Origin: Fidelibacterota bacterium
GTDB taxonomy: Bacteria > Pseudomonadota > Alphaproteobacteria > Rhodospirillales > Rhodospirillaceae
Direction: 5' to 3'
Assembly: GCA_947473445.1 (NCBI GenBank)
Contig: CANJEU010000040.1
Span: forward strand, 1-10,674
Length of the DNA stretch: 10,674 nucleotides
Position numbers and translations under genes: made by a program. The notes under the pieces were generated by a model. The model saw only the letters and a list, made by a program, of their open reading frames with translations, did not search any database and was not told the origin of the DNA. Shown one piece after another: positions 1-6,413 of this stretch. The number at the start of each line of letters is the position of its first letter. Position 1 is the stretch's first letter.

Positions 1-57
1 CTGCCGCTGCTCGAGCTTCTGGCGTTCCTGCGTGAACATCGGATGGTGCACGCGTGA
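1..57 (+). CDS. maf: C-terminal fragment of probable Maf-family nucleotide pyrophosphatase
   Basis: Only the last 18 codons and the TGA stop (55-57) are in the window. The readable tail begins LPLLELLAFLREH, which resembles the 'LPL-x-x-x-x-x-LL' end of Maf/YhdE-type nucleoside triphosphate pyrophosphatases. These proteins hydrolyse non-canonical or modified nucleotides. The stop overlaps the GTG start of aroE by four bases (GTGA), so the two are translationally coupled. The assignment rests mostly on the maf-aroE-coaE-dnaQ order known in alphaproteobacteria. The fragment alone is too short to prove the family. Confidence 0.55.
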   Translation: MPLLELLAFLREHRMVHA

Positions 58-887
58 AGATCGCAAAAGCCGGTGTGATGGGATGGCCGGTCGACCATTC
101 TCTGTCGCCGGCGCTGCACGGATTCTGGCTCACCGCGCACGGGGTTGAAGGAAGTTACCAGCGCCTGCCTGTTCCGCCCGATCAGCTCGGGCAAGCGTTA
201 AGCGAGCTCCATGAAAAAGGGTTCGTGGGTGTCAACCTGACGGTACCGCATAAAGAAGCCGCGCTTGGCTTCATGCAACGCGTGACGCCCGACGCGCGTC
301 GCATCGGCGCTGTGAATACAGTTTTCATCGATAACGAGGGCGCGCTGACCGGCACCAACACCGACGCCTTTGGCTTCATCAATAATCTACGAGCCGGTGC
401 GCCGCGTTGGCGGGCGAATAACGGGCCAGCCGTCGTGCTCGGGGCGGGCGGCGCCGCGCGCGCGGTGTGTTTCGCCCTGCAAAACGCTGGTGTTGCGGAG
501 ATCCGCGTGCTCAACCGCACAGCCGCGCGCGCGCAAGGCCTGGCCGACGCGCTCGGTGCGCCGCTCGTGGCAGTGTCATGGGACGAGGCCAAAGACGCGC
601 TCAAAGACGCGGCCTTGCTGGTCAACACCACGACCCTTGGCATGAAAGGCCAGCCGCGACTTGAAATCGATCTCGCGCCCTTGCCTGTCACCGCCGTCGT
701 CAACGATATCGTTTATGTTCCACTGGAAACGCCGTTGCTCGCCGCGGCGCGTGCGCGCGGAAATACCGTTGTCGATGGGCTCGGCATGTTGCTCTACCAG
801 GCCCAACCAAGCTTCGCCGGCTGGTTCGGCGTCAAACCCGAGGTGACCTCGGCGCTCCGCGCCCATGTGCTGGCGAGCATGGCATGA
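54..887 (+). CDS. aroE: Shikimate dehydrogenase (NADP+)
   Basis: AroE reduces 3-dehydroshikimate to shikimate with NADPH in the cytosolic shikimate pathway to aromatic amino acids. The 277-residue protein has the family's normal length. Visible motifs, in order: the shikimate-binding SLSPALH (16-22); NLTVPHK (61-67) with catalytic Lys67; NTDAFGF (102-108) with catalytic Asp104; the glycine-rich dinucleotide loop GAGGAARA (130-137); NRT (154-156), which recognises the 2'-phosphate of NADP and argues for AroE rather than NAD-dependent YdiB; and GLGMLLYQA near 242-250 with the substrate-binding Gln249. The start is GTG at 54, overlapping the upstream maf stop. An overlapping ATGA (884-887) couples it to coaE. 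Nothing is missing or disrupted. Confidence 0.97.
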   Translation: MKIAKAGVMGWPVDHSLSPALHGFWLTAHGVEGSYQRLPVPPDQLGQALSELHEKGFVGVNLTVPHKEAALGFMQRVTPDARRIGAVNTVFIDNEGALTGTNTDAFGFINNLRAGAPRWRANNGPAVVLGAGGAARAVCFALQNAGVAEIRVLNRTAARAQGLADALGAPLVAVSWDEAKDALKDAALLVNTTTLGMKGQPRLEIDLAPLPVTAVVNDIVYVPLETPLLAAARARGNTVVDGLGMLLYQAQPSFAGWFGVKPEVTSALRAHVLASMA

Positions 888-1516
888 GAGGACTTCACCC
901 GCGCAAAGTGCGGCCCCGTCGTTGGCCCACGCGCATCATTGGTCTGACCGGTTCCATCGCCATGGGCAAATCGACGGCCAGCGCATTTCTCGCGCGCGCG
1001 CGTATTCCCGTTTTCAGCTCCGACGCGGCTGTCCACACTTTGCTGGGTCCGGACGGTCTTGGGGTCGGACCGGTCAGTGAGCGATTTCCGGGAGTCAAAA
1101 CCGGAAACGCGATCGACCGCGCCGCGCTCGGCAAAGCTGTGTTCGGGAATCCCGCCGCGCTCGCCGCGCTGGAAGCGATTTTGCACCCGATGGTGAAAAG
1201 TCAGCGGGCTCATTTTTTCCAGGCGGCCGCGCTACGCCGTCATGCGCGCGTGGCCGTGGAAGTTCCGCTGCTGTTTGAAACTCCTCAACACGACATGTTC
1301 GATATGGTCATCGTGGTTTCCGCTCCGGCGTTTTTGCAACGCCAACGTGCCCTGCGGCGTCCAGGCATGACGCCCGCGCGTCTATCGGCAATTCTTGCGC
1401 GCCAGATGCCCGATGCGAAAAAACGCAGGCTCGCCGACGCGGTCATTCCCTCAGGCCTTGGCAAGCGCGAGACCTTGCGCCGTCTGAAGCGATCACTCAA
1501 AATACATTTGGGCTGA
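884..1516 (+). CDS. coaE: Dephospho-CoA kinase
   Basis: CoaE catalyses the last step of coenzyme A synthesis, ATP-dependent phosphorylation of the 3'-hydroxyl of dephospho-CoA, in the cytosol. The P-loop GSIAMGKS (23-30) is clear within IIGLTGSIAMGKST. It is followed by SSDAAVH (45-51), holding the substrate-site Asp, then EVPLLFE (126-132), and the lid/C-terminal signature with QRQRALRR (152-159) and ADAVIPSG (184-191). The 210 residues fit the family. The ATG at 884 overlaps the aroE stop as ATGA and gives an N-terminal extension of about 15 basic residues before the usual start of the fold. A GTG at 908 (residue 9) is the only nearby alternative. I prefer the overlapping ATG because the neighbouring maf-aroE junction uses the same arrangement. 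Confidence 0.95.
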   Translation: MRGLHPRKVRPRRWPTRIIGLTGSIAMGKSTASAFLARARIPVFSSDAAVHTLLGPDGLGVGPVSERFPGVKTGNAIDRAALGKAVFGNPAALAALEAILHPMVKSQRAHFFQAAALRRHARVAVEVPLLFETPQHDMFDMVIVVSAPAFLQRQRALRRPGMTPARLSAILARQMPDAKKRRLADAVIPSGLGKRETLRRLKRSLKIHLG

Positions 1517-1533
1517 GGCAGAGACTCTTATCG

Positions 1534-2220
1534 ATGCGCGAAATCGTTCTTGATACCGAAACCACGGGCCTTGATCCGCTGAGCGGTCACCGCGTGGTGG
1601 AAGTCGGCTGCATCGAGCTGCTCAATCACATGCCGACGGGCCGCGAGTTCCATTTTTATGCGAACCCCGAGCGCGACATGCCGCCCGAAGCCGAGGCCGT
1701 GCACGGCCTTTCCTCGTCTTTCCTCGCGGATAAACCGCTGTTCTCCTCGCTCGCCGACGAGCTGCTCGGCTTTATCGGTGATGCGCCCATCATCGCCCAC
1801 AACGCCGGCTTCGACATGGGCTTCATCAATGCCGAGCTGCGCCGCGCGGGAAAATCGCCCCTCACCTCCGAGCGCACGATCGATACGGTGATGCTCGCGC
1901 GCCGGAAATTCCCCGGCGCCCAGGCCAGCCTTGATGCCCTGTGCCGGCGCTTTTCGATCGATCTGTCCGAACGCGGCAAACACGGCGCGCTGCTCGACGC
2001 CAAGCTTCTCGCCAAGGTCTATCTGGAACTGGTGGGCGGCCGCGAACCGGGCCTCGCCTTGGCCAGCAACGCCGTCGACGCCAGCCCGACACTGGTGGAA
2101 ATCAAGACCCGCACGGCCCGCGAGGCGCGGCCGCACGCGGCAAGCGCCGACGAGTTGACCGCGCATGCGGTCTTCATCGCAAAGCTGAAAAACCCAATCT
2201 GGCTAAAAATACCGGCCTGA
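1534..2220 (+). CDS. dnaQ: DNA polymerase III epsilon subunit (3'-5' proofreading exonuclease)
   Basis: DnaQ is the proofreading exonuclease bound to the alpha subunit in the replicative polymerase core. All DEDDh-family motifs are present: Exo I DTETTG with Asp7 and Glu9; Exo II HNAGFDMGF with Asp94; Exo III-epsilon H-x4-D with His150 and Asp155. The protein is 228 residues, close to the E. coli subunit, and includes a C-terminal tail (about 205-228, ending KNPIWLKIPA) beyond the exonuclease domain, the region that contacts alpha in known homologues. This separates it from free-standing DnaQ-like exonucleases. The gene starts 17 bases after coaE, so it is probably the end of the maf-aroE-coaE-dnaQ operon. 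It converges with secB, with 19 bases between the stops. Confidence 0.96.
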   Translation: MREIVLDTETTGLDPLSGHRVVEVGCIELLNHMPTGREFHFYANPERDMPPEAEAVHGLSSSFLADKPLFSSLADELLGFIGDAPIIAHNAGFDMGFINAELRRAGKSPLTSERTIDTVMLARRKFPGAQASLDALCRRFSIDLSERGKHGALLDAKLLAKVYLELVGGREPGLALASNAVDASPTLVEIKTRTAREARPHAASADELTAHAVFIAKLKNPIWLKIPA

Positions 2221-2239
2221 AGCTGGGTCTAGACCGGGT

Positions 2240-2761
2240 TTAGTGGACGGCGGGCGGCTCTTGGGGCGCTTGCTGACCCGGAACGCCGAATTTTTGGCGA
2301 TAGAGCAGGCCGAAATCGACCAATTGCAGCTGCAGCGGCGGGAATCCGCCGTGACCGGTGGCGTCCGAGACGATTTGGCGTGCGAACGGGAACATCTGGC
2401 GCGGGATTTCGATCATGAGGAGCGGATGGATATGCTCTTCGGCCACGATCTGCCTATTCACATCCACGGCGGCGCAATAGACCAGCTCGAGAATGAAGGC
2501 TTTGCGGTCCGAAAGGGTCGCTTCCAGGTGGATCGTCAGGCTCACTTCGAAGGCCGATTCATTGATCGGACGGGCGGCCACATCGATGCTGATGGGAATC
2601 TCAGGGGCTTCCCGCTGCAGCTGGGCGTAAATGTCGGGCGCATGGGGCACCTCGAACGAAAGATCCTTAATATACTGGCCCGCGATACGGATCGGGGCGA
2701 GCGGCGGGGCTTGCTCTGCGTCGGATGCGGAGTCAGGGGGTAGGTCGCTCGTCTCGCTCAT
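2240..2761 (-). CDS. secB: Protein-export chaperone SecB
   Basis: SecB is a cytosolic tetrameric chaperone that keeps precursor proteins unfolded and passes them to SecA. The 173-residue sequence has an acidic, proline-rich N-terminus (about 1-22), then the SecB fold from QYIKDLSFE (about 29-37) through the FEVSLTIHLEAT strand to the conserved core with HIHPLLMIEIPRQMFPFARQIVSDATGHGGFPPLQLQLVDF (about 111-151). The C-terminal tail is rich in Gln and Pro. The start ATG (2759-2761) is preceded on the minus strand by GGAGAG at a good ribosome-binding distance. The gene is convergent with dnaQ and divergent from the Tim44-like gene, so it is probably transcribed alone from the 173-base spacer. 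Confidence 0.97.
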   Translation of the reverse strand: MSETSDLPPDSASDAEQAPPLAPIRIAGQYIKDLSFEVPHAPDIYAQLQREAPEIPISIDVAARPINESAFEVSLTIHLEATLSDRKAFILELVYCAAVDVNRQIVAEEHIHPLLMIEIPRQMFPFARQIVSDATGHGGFPPLQLQLVDFGLLYRQKFGVPGQQAPQEPPAVH

Positions 2762-2934
2762 GATCGTCTCTCCGTTGAGGGCGACGGGCAGGTAACATGC
2801 TTCCGCACCTCAAGACAAGCAGTCCCCAAAGCTGGGCGAAGTTGCGGTCCTGTCACCGAATAAAGTCCCGTCCGGGCTTGAGAATTCCGGCCCGTTCGCT
2901 TGCCCTTTGTAGTGCGAGCGCCTATTTTCGATGG
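2762..2934. promoter_or_regulatory. Divergent spacer between secB and the Tim44-like gene
   Basis: Promoters for both secB (minus) and the Tim44-like operon (plus) are expected here because the genes diverge. The only clear element is the secB Shine-Dalgarno next to its ATG. An open frame continues upstream from the Tim44-like start to 2797, but it lacks any family similarity. I could not identify convincing -35/-10 pairs on either strand, so the promoter role is inferred from gene orientation alone. Confidence 0.35.
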
Positions 2935-3624
2935 ATGGAAGGCTTTCAATTTATCGACATCATAATCCTGGCAATGGTCGCGGGGTTTATTGTGCTGCGC
3001 CTGCGCAGCGTCCTTGGACGCCGCACCGGCCATGAACCGACCCGCGACGCGCGCCCGGATGACGGCTTTGCACGCGGGCCGGCGGACTCTCCCGATAATG
3101 TTGTACCCCTCCCCACCGCTCGCCGCGGGCGCGAGGGCAATCTGGATATCGAGCCCGCCTATCTCGGCACGCCCCTCGAAGCCGGCCTCGTGCAGATCAA
3201 GATGGCCGATCCGTCATTTGGGGTGGCCCGCTTCCTGGAAGGCGCCGCGAAGGCTTTCGAAATGATTGTCGCCGCCTACGCCCGCAACGATACCGACACC
3301 CTGAAGCCGCTGCTCAGCTCAGAGGTCTATGCCCGGTTCGCCGCGGCGATCCAGGAGCGCGAAGAGCGCGGTGAAACCATGGAAACCGAGCTCGTCGTCC
3401 TGAAGCCGCCCAAGGCCGAAGCCATCACCGTTGAAGGTACTCTTGCTTCGATCGACGTTCGCTTCCAGAGCGAACAGGTCAATGTGATCAAAGACCGTGC
3501 GGGTGAAATCATCGACGGCGACCGCGAGCATGTCGATAGCGTCACCGACGTTTGGACCTTCTCGCGCGACCTCGCCAGCCGCGATCCAAACTGGGCGCTC
3601 GTGGCCACGCGGAGCGTTGAATAA
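2935..3624 (+). CDS. Tim44-domain inner-membrane protein (TimA-like)
   Basis: This protein resembles the bacterial Tim44-like (TimA) proteins of alphaproteobacteria, relatives of the mitochondrial import motor subunit Tim44. Their bacterial role is not settled; they are membrane-anchored and peripheral to the inner membrane. The 229-residue product has one N-terminal hydrophobic helix (about 6-22), then a basic LRSVLGRRTG (24-32), a low-complexity linker (about 35-75), and the Tim44 C-terminal domain (about 88-229). That domain ends with the family signature DVWTFSRD (205-212) followed by SRDPNW. I chose ATG 2935 because the membrane helix begins just after it. The longer reading from 2797 adds 46 residues unlike the family. 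A 15-base gap links it to mltA, matching the conserved Tim44-like/mltA pairing. Confidence 0.88.
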   Translation: MEGFQFIDIIILAMVAGFIVLRLRSVLGRRTGHEPTRDARPDDGFARGPADSPDNVVPLPTARRGREGNLDIEPAYLGTPLEAGLVQIKMADPSFGVARFLEGAAKAFEMIVAAYARNDTDTLKPLLSSEVYARFAAAIQEREERGETMETELVVLKPPKAEAITVEGTLASIDVRFQSEQVNVIKDRAGEIIDGDREHVDSVTDVWTFSRDLASRDPNWALVATRSVE

Positions 3625-3639
3625 CTCTCCTGTGGACCT

Positions 3640-5010
3640 GTGGCTGATCCGGACGCACCTCCTCCTCGCCCGCGCTCGATAGTCGCCCTTGCGGCGGCGC
3701 TGCTGGTTGGCACTGTCATCGGCGCCGCGGCGGCCATCAGTTTCATGCGCGCGCAGCAGCCCGCTCCCGAGGCTTCGCCTCAGCAAGCGCCGGTCGAAAC
3801 CGCCAAGCCCGCCAGCAGCGTTCTCTATGCGCCCGTTGGCATCGACACACTGCCCGGCTGGCAGGAAGACTCCATCGCCGAAGCCCTGCCCGCGCTGCGC
3901 CGCTCGTGCGAACGCATCAAGGCCATCGCCCCGGATCGCATTCTCGGCACCGGCAATATCGCGCGCCCCGCAAGCGCCTGGCACGATGCGTGCGATGCGA
4001 TTTTGCGTGTCGGCGGGGGCGACGCGGCGTTGCGCGCGGCGCTGTCGGACTCCTTCGTCGCTTTCCGCGTCGCGGCCAGCGGCGAGACGCCGAACGAACA
4101 CGGGCTGTTCACCGGCTACTATGAAGCCGACCTGCACGGCGCCCTCGAGCAAGGCGGCGCATTCCAATATCCGATCTATGGACTGCCGCGCGATCTCGTG
4201 AGCGTCGATGTGCGCGATTTCGCCGCCAGCGCGAACTTGCCGGCGGGCGTTCCCTCGACCATCGTCGGGCGCGTGGTCGACAGCGGCCGCGGTCAGCGCA
4301 TGATGCCTTATTATTCGCGGGCCGAGATCGATGCCGAGCGCGCCATCGCGAGCGCGGCCGACGTGCTGGTGTGGGCCGACGATCCAGTCGCCGTACATAT
4401 TCTTCATATCCAGGGGTCGGGCCGGGTCACGCTTCCCGATGGCCATGTGATGCGGATCGGGTTTGCCGCATCCAATGGCCGCGCCTTCAAAGGCATCGGT
4501 TCGATTCTCCTTGAAGCCGGGGCGCTACGTCCGGGCGGAGCGTCGATGATCGCCGTGCGCGAATGGCTGCGCGCCCATCCGGACGAAGCGGCCAAATATA
4601 TGAACCTCAACACCCGGTACATTTTCTTCCGCAAGCTCGAACCTGCCGAAACCGAAGACGGCCCCGTGGGCGCCTCGAACGTTTCACTCACCCCGGGCCG
4701 CTCGCTGGCCGTCGATCCGCGGGTCATCCCGCTGGGCGCGCCGCTGTGGCTCGACACGAAGGATCCGGACGATATTCCTATTCAACGCCTGGTGGTGGCC
4801 CAAGACACGGGCGCTGCGATTACGGGCGCCGTGCGCGGTGATTACTTCTGGGGCCACGGCGAAGACGCTTTTATGAAAGCGGCGCGGATGAAAAGCACCG
4901 GCGGCTACGTCCTATTCGTGCCCAAAGCGCCCGAATCCCTGTCTTCACCCATGCCACCGCAGGTCGCGCCGGACGAAAACGGCCAAAACGCGCCGTCACA
5001 GCCCCAATAG
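3640..5010 (+). CDS. mltA: Membrane-bound lytic murein transglycosylase A (MltA family, 3D domain)
   Basis: MltA enzymes cleave the beta-1,4 bond between MurNAc and GlcNAc in peptidoglycan, forming 1,6-anhydroMurNAc. The 456-residue protein has an N-terminal hydrophobic helix (about 14-36), a proline/alanine-rich linker, the MltA domain with FTGYYEADL (157-165) and ILHIQGSG (254-261), and a C-terminal 3D (three-Asp) domain from VDPRVIPLG (358-366) to the catalytic VAQDTG (386-391) with Asp389, then RGDYFWGHGEDAF (399-411). No lipobox cysteine follows the N-terminal helix, unlike the E. coli lipoprotein MltA. It is therefore probably anchored by an uncleaved helix or secreted. The GTG start at 3640 has only a poor ribosome-binding site and lies 15 bases after the Tim44-like stop, suggesting coupled translation. 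The last 25 or so residues are disordered and Gln/Pro-rich. Confidence 0.94.
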   Translation: MADPDAPPPRPRSIVALAAALLVGTVIGAAAAISFMRAQQPAPEASPQQAPVETAKPASSVLYAPVGIDTLPGWQEDSIAEALPALRRSCERIKAIAPDRILGTGNIARPASAWHDACDAILRVGGGDAALRAALSDSFVAFRVAASGETPNEHGLFTGYYEADLHGALEQGGAFQYPIYGLPRDLVSVDVRDFAASANLPAGVPSTIVGRVVDSGRGQRMMPYYSRAEIDAERAIASAADVLVWADDPVAVHILHIQGSGRVTLPDGHVMRIGFAASNGRAFKGIGSILLEAGALRPGGASMIAVREWLRAHPDEAAKYMNLNTRYIFFRKLEPAETEDGPVGASNVSLTPGRSLAVDPRVIPLGAPLWLDTKDPDDIPIQRLVVAQDTGAAITGAVRGDYFWGHGEDAFMKAARMKSTGGYVLFVPKAPESLSSPMPPQVAPDENGQNAPSQPQ

Positions 5011-5030
5011 GCCTGCGCTGGCGCCCGTTA

Positions 5031-5060
5031 TTTAGACTCGGTAAATACTCGTCGGATAAC
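5031..5060 (+). promoter_or_regulatory. Weak candidate sigma-70-type promoter
   Basis: In the 110-base spacer after mltA, TTTAGA (5031-5036) and GATAAC (5055-5060) are separated by 18 bases. Each matches four of six consensus positions. The spacer is more AT-rich than its surroundings. It could drive the membrane-protein/smr pair, but read-through from mltA is equally possible. Confidence 0.22.
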
Positions 5061-5120
5061 TTCACAGGCTGGGGACCTGCGGCACGCCTCTGATTTGAAG
5101 CGAGTCCGCCTGGAGTGAAG

Positions 5121-5708
5121 ATGAACACGACGCCGAAGCAGCCGGCTGGGGGCAAGAAACGCGATCGGGCGCTCTATGCGCGCCTCGTGGAATCCTACCA
5201 TGCCGACCGCGTGGGGATTTTCGTCGACTTTGACCGTCTGAACTCGCCGCGCTCGCCGCTGTGGAACGCGTGGGAAAACGTCGGGCCGCTTCTCATTGTC
5301 TTCATCGGCTCGCTGACGCTGATGTTCGCGCTCGATCTCATCCTCGGCACGGCCGTGATGGTGTTGGGGGTGCTGTTCTACCTGTTCATCATTCGGCCCT
5401 GGATCGCCCAGCGGGTTTATCGGCGCGCCATCGCCGCGGCGACCGAAAACCTCCACAATTGGAATCTGTTGTGGAAGCTGGGTGGCCTGGTGCTCACGCT
5501 CAACTTCATGAACAAAACGCGCTGCGTTTCCCCCGACGGGGATTGGCGCGCTTTTGTCACCCGTTATCTGCCCGAGATGGAAGTCGATGGCGCCGAGGCC
5601 TACCACGCCTTCAACCGCATAGGCCGCGGCGACGATATGGAGGACGGCAAGGCGGGCAAGGGCGGCCGCGATAAAGACGAAACTCGTCTCCAAGACATCC
5701 ATATGTAA
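5121..5708 (+). CDS. Uncharacterised two-helix membrane protein
   Basis: I do not recognise this protein family. The 195-residue product has a charged N-terminus (1-50; many Lys, Arg and Asp), two adjacent hydrophobic segments (about 55-75 and 77-95) that would form a helical hairpin with both ends in the cytoplasm, an amphipathic stretch containing NLHNWNLLWKLGG (110-122), then a motif-like CVSPDGDWRAFVTRYLPEME (135-154). The tail (about 168-195) is highly charged, Gly/Lys/Asp-rich, and likely disordered. ATG 5121 is chosen because GGAG at 5112-5115 sits five bases upstream. A GTG at 5115 is in frame but overlaps that site. Codon use and GC level match the neighbours, so it looks native. It lies between mltA and smr on the same strand, but that context does not fix a function. 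Confidence 0.8.
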   Translation: MNTTPKQPAGGKKRDRALYARLVESYHADRVGIFVDFDRLNSPRSPLWNAWENVGPLLIVFIGSLTLMFALDLILGTAVMVLGVLFYLFIIRPWIAQRVYRRAIAAATENLHNWNLLWKLGGLVLTLNFMNKTRCVSPDGDWRAFVTRYLPEMEVDGAEAYHAFNRIGRGDDMEDGKAGKGGRDKDETRLQDIHM

Positions 5709-5765
5709 GCGGGCACGTGTAAGGTGACACTCGCGTGAGCGGCGGCCGTCTCCTACATTCCCTCC

Positions 5766-6290
5766 ATGAAAGATAGTGAGCTCTGGCGCTTCGTGACGCG
5801 CAACGTCACGCCCTATCGCGCCCAGCGTCATCCAACGCCCGAGCCTGTCGTGGCCGCGCCCGAACCAAAGGCGCGCGCGATGCGCGAGGCCGACTTCTCG
5901 GCGCCATCACCGCCGGCGGTGAAACGCGCGCCGCTGCCCCTCAAGCTCGGCGCCATCGCCGCGATGGATAAACGCACCGGCCAGCGGTTCAAGCGTGGCG
6001 ATATGCCCGTCGATGGGCGTCTCGACCTTCACGGTATGACCGTCGATCAGGCCCACGGCGCGCTCGTCGGCTTCATTCGCCGTTCACACGCGCGCGGCGC
6101 GCGCTGTGTGGTGGTCGTGACGGGCAAGGGCGACGGCGGCCAGGGAACGGGCAAGATTCGCCGTGAAGCGCCCGACTGGCTCAATCGCCCAGATTTACGT
6201 CCGCTGATCCTCGCCGTCACCGAAGCGCGCCAGCACCACGGCGGCGCCGGGGCGCTCTATGTAATGCTTAAGAGAGTGCGGGCTGAGTAA
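5766..6290 (+). CDS. Smr-domain protein
   Basis: The C-terminal half (about 84-172) is an Smr (small MutS-related) domain: DGRLDLHGMT (83-92) carries the family DLHG motif, VVVVTGKG (115-122) follows, and HHGGAGALYVMLKR (157-170) closes the fold. Smr domains have nuclease or nucleic-acid-binding activity; E. coli SmrB cleaves mRNA at collided ribosomes, but equivalence to SmrB is not shown here. The first 80 residues are a Pro/Ala-rich linker after a short conserved-looking start (DSELWRFVTRNVTPY, 3-17). The length of 174 fits stand-alone Smr proteins. Start ATG 5766 lacks an evident Shine-Dalgarno; it follows the membrane protein by 57 bases. The gene is convergent with hslU, with the inverted-repeat element just after its stop. 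Confidence 0.9.
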   Translation: MKDSELWRFVTRNVTPYRAQRHPTPEPVVAAPEPKARAMREADFSAPSPPAVKRAPLPLKLGAIAAMDKRTGQRFKRGDMPVDGRLDLHGMTVDQAHGALVGFIRRSHARGARCVVVVTGKGDGGQGTGKIRREAPDWLNRPDLRPLILAVTEARQHHGGAGALYVMLKRVRAE

Positions 6291-6298
6291 ACCTTTTT

Positions 6299-6406
6299 CC
6301 CTCCCCTGAAAGGGGAGGGCGCAGGGAGGGGTCGCTTTATGTTTCCCGTTTGGTTCGAGGAAAACAGAAAACGACCCCCTCCTAACCTCCCCCTTTCAGG
6401 GGGAGG
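6299..6406. repeat. Imperfect inverted-repeat element with two terminal hairpins
   Basis: The element fills the space between the convergent smr and hslU stops. The left arm contains a perfect 9-bp stem, CCCTCCCCT (6299-6307) with AGGGGAGGG (6311-6319), loop GAA. The right arm contains CCTCCCCCT (6386-6394) with AGGGGGAGG (6398-6406), loop TTC. In addition, 6308-6334 is an imperfect reverse complement of 6371-6397, so the whole block can also fold as one long stem around an AT-richer centre (6335-6370). Neither hairpin is followed by a T run in the direction of its gene, so it is not a classic intrinsic terminator, although it may stabilise both 3' ends. The look (runs of CCCTCCCC/GGGGAGGG plus a nested palindrome) suggests a dispersed intergenic repeat, which one window cannot prove. 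Confidence 0.75.
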
Positions 6407-6413
6407 ACAATAC

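Noticed and set aside
2226..2235. Palindrome GGTCTAGACC between the dnaQ and secB stops as a terminator
   Set aside because: Ten bases with no loop and no T run on either strand; it could be chance.
2243..2743. Plus-strand open frame of 166 codons opposite secB
   Set aside because: It mirrors secB codon by codon, and SecB is unambiguous on the minus strand.
2775..2825. Possible secB promoter TTGTCT plus TTACCT on the minus strand
   Set aside because: Spacing is 17 bases but the -10 matches only two of six positions, too weak to report.
2797..2934. 46-residue N-terminal extension of the Tim44-like protein
   Set aside because: The extension lacks family similarity; the membrane helix begins immediately after ATG 2935, as in related proteins.
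3319..4446. Long minus-strand open frame (375 codons) across the Tim44-like and mltA genes
   Set aside because: It is antisense to two clearly assigned genes, crosses their junction, and its translation has the Arg/Gly/Asp-rich composition expected of a GC-rich shadow frame.
5028..5831. Minus-strand open frame of 267 codons opposite the membrane protein
   Set aside because: It overlaps a plus-strand gene with a good ribosome-binding site and membrane helices; the antisense product is low-complexity with no motif.
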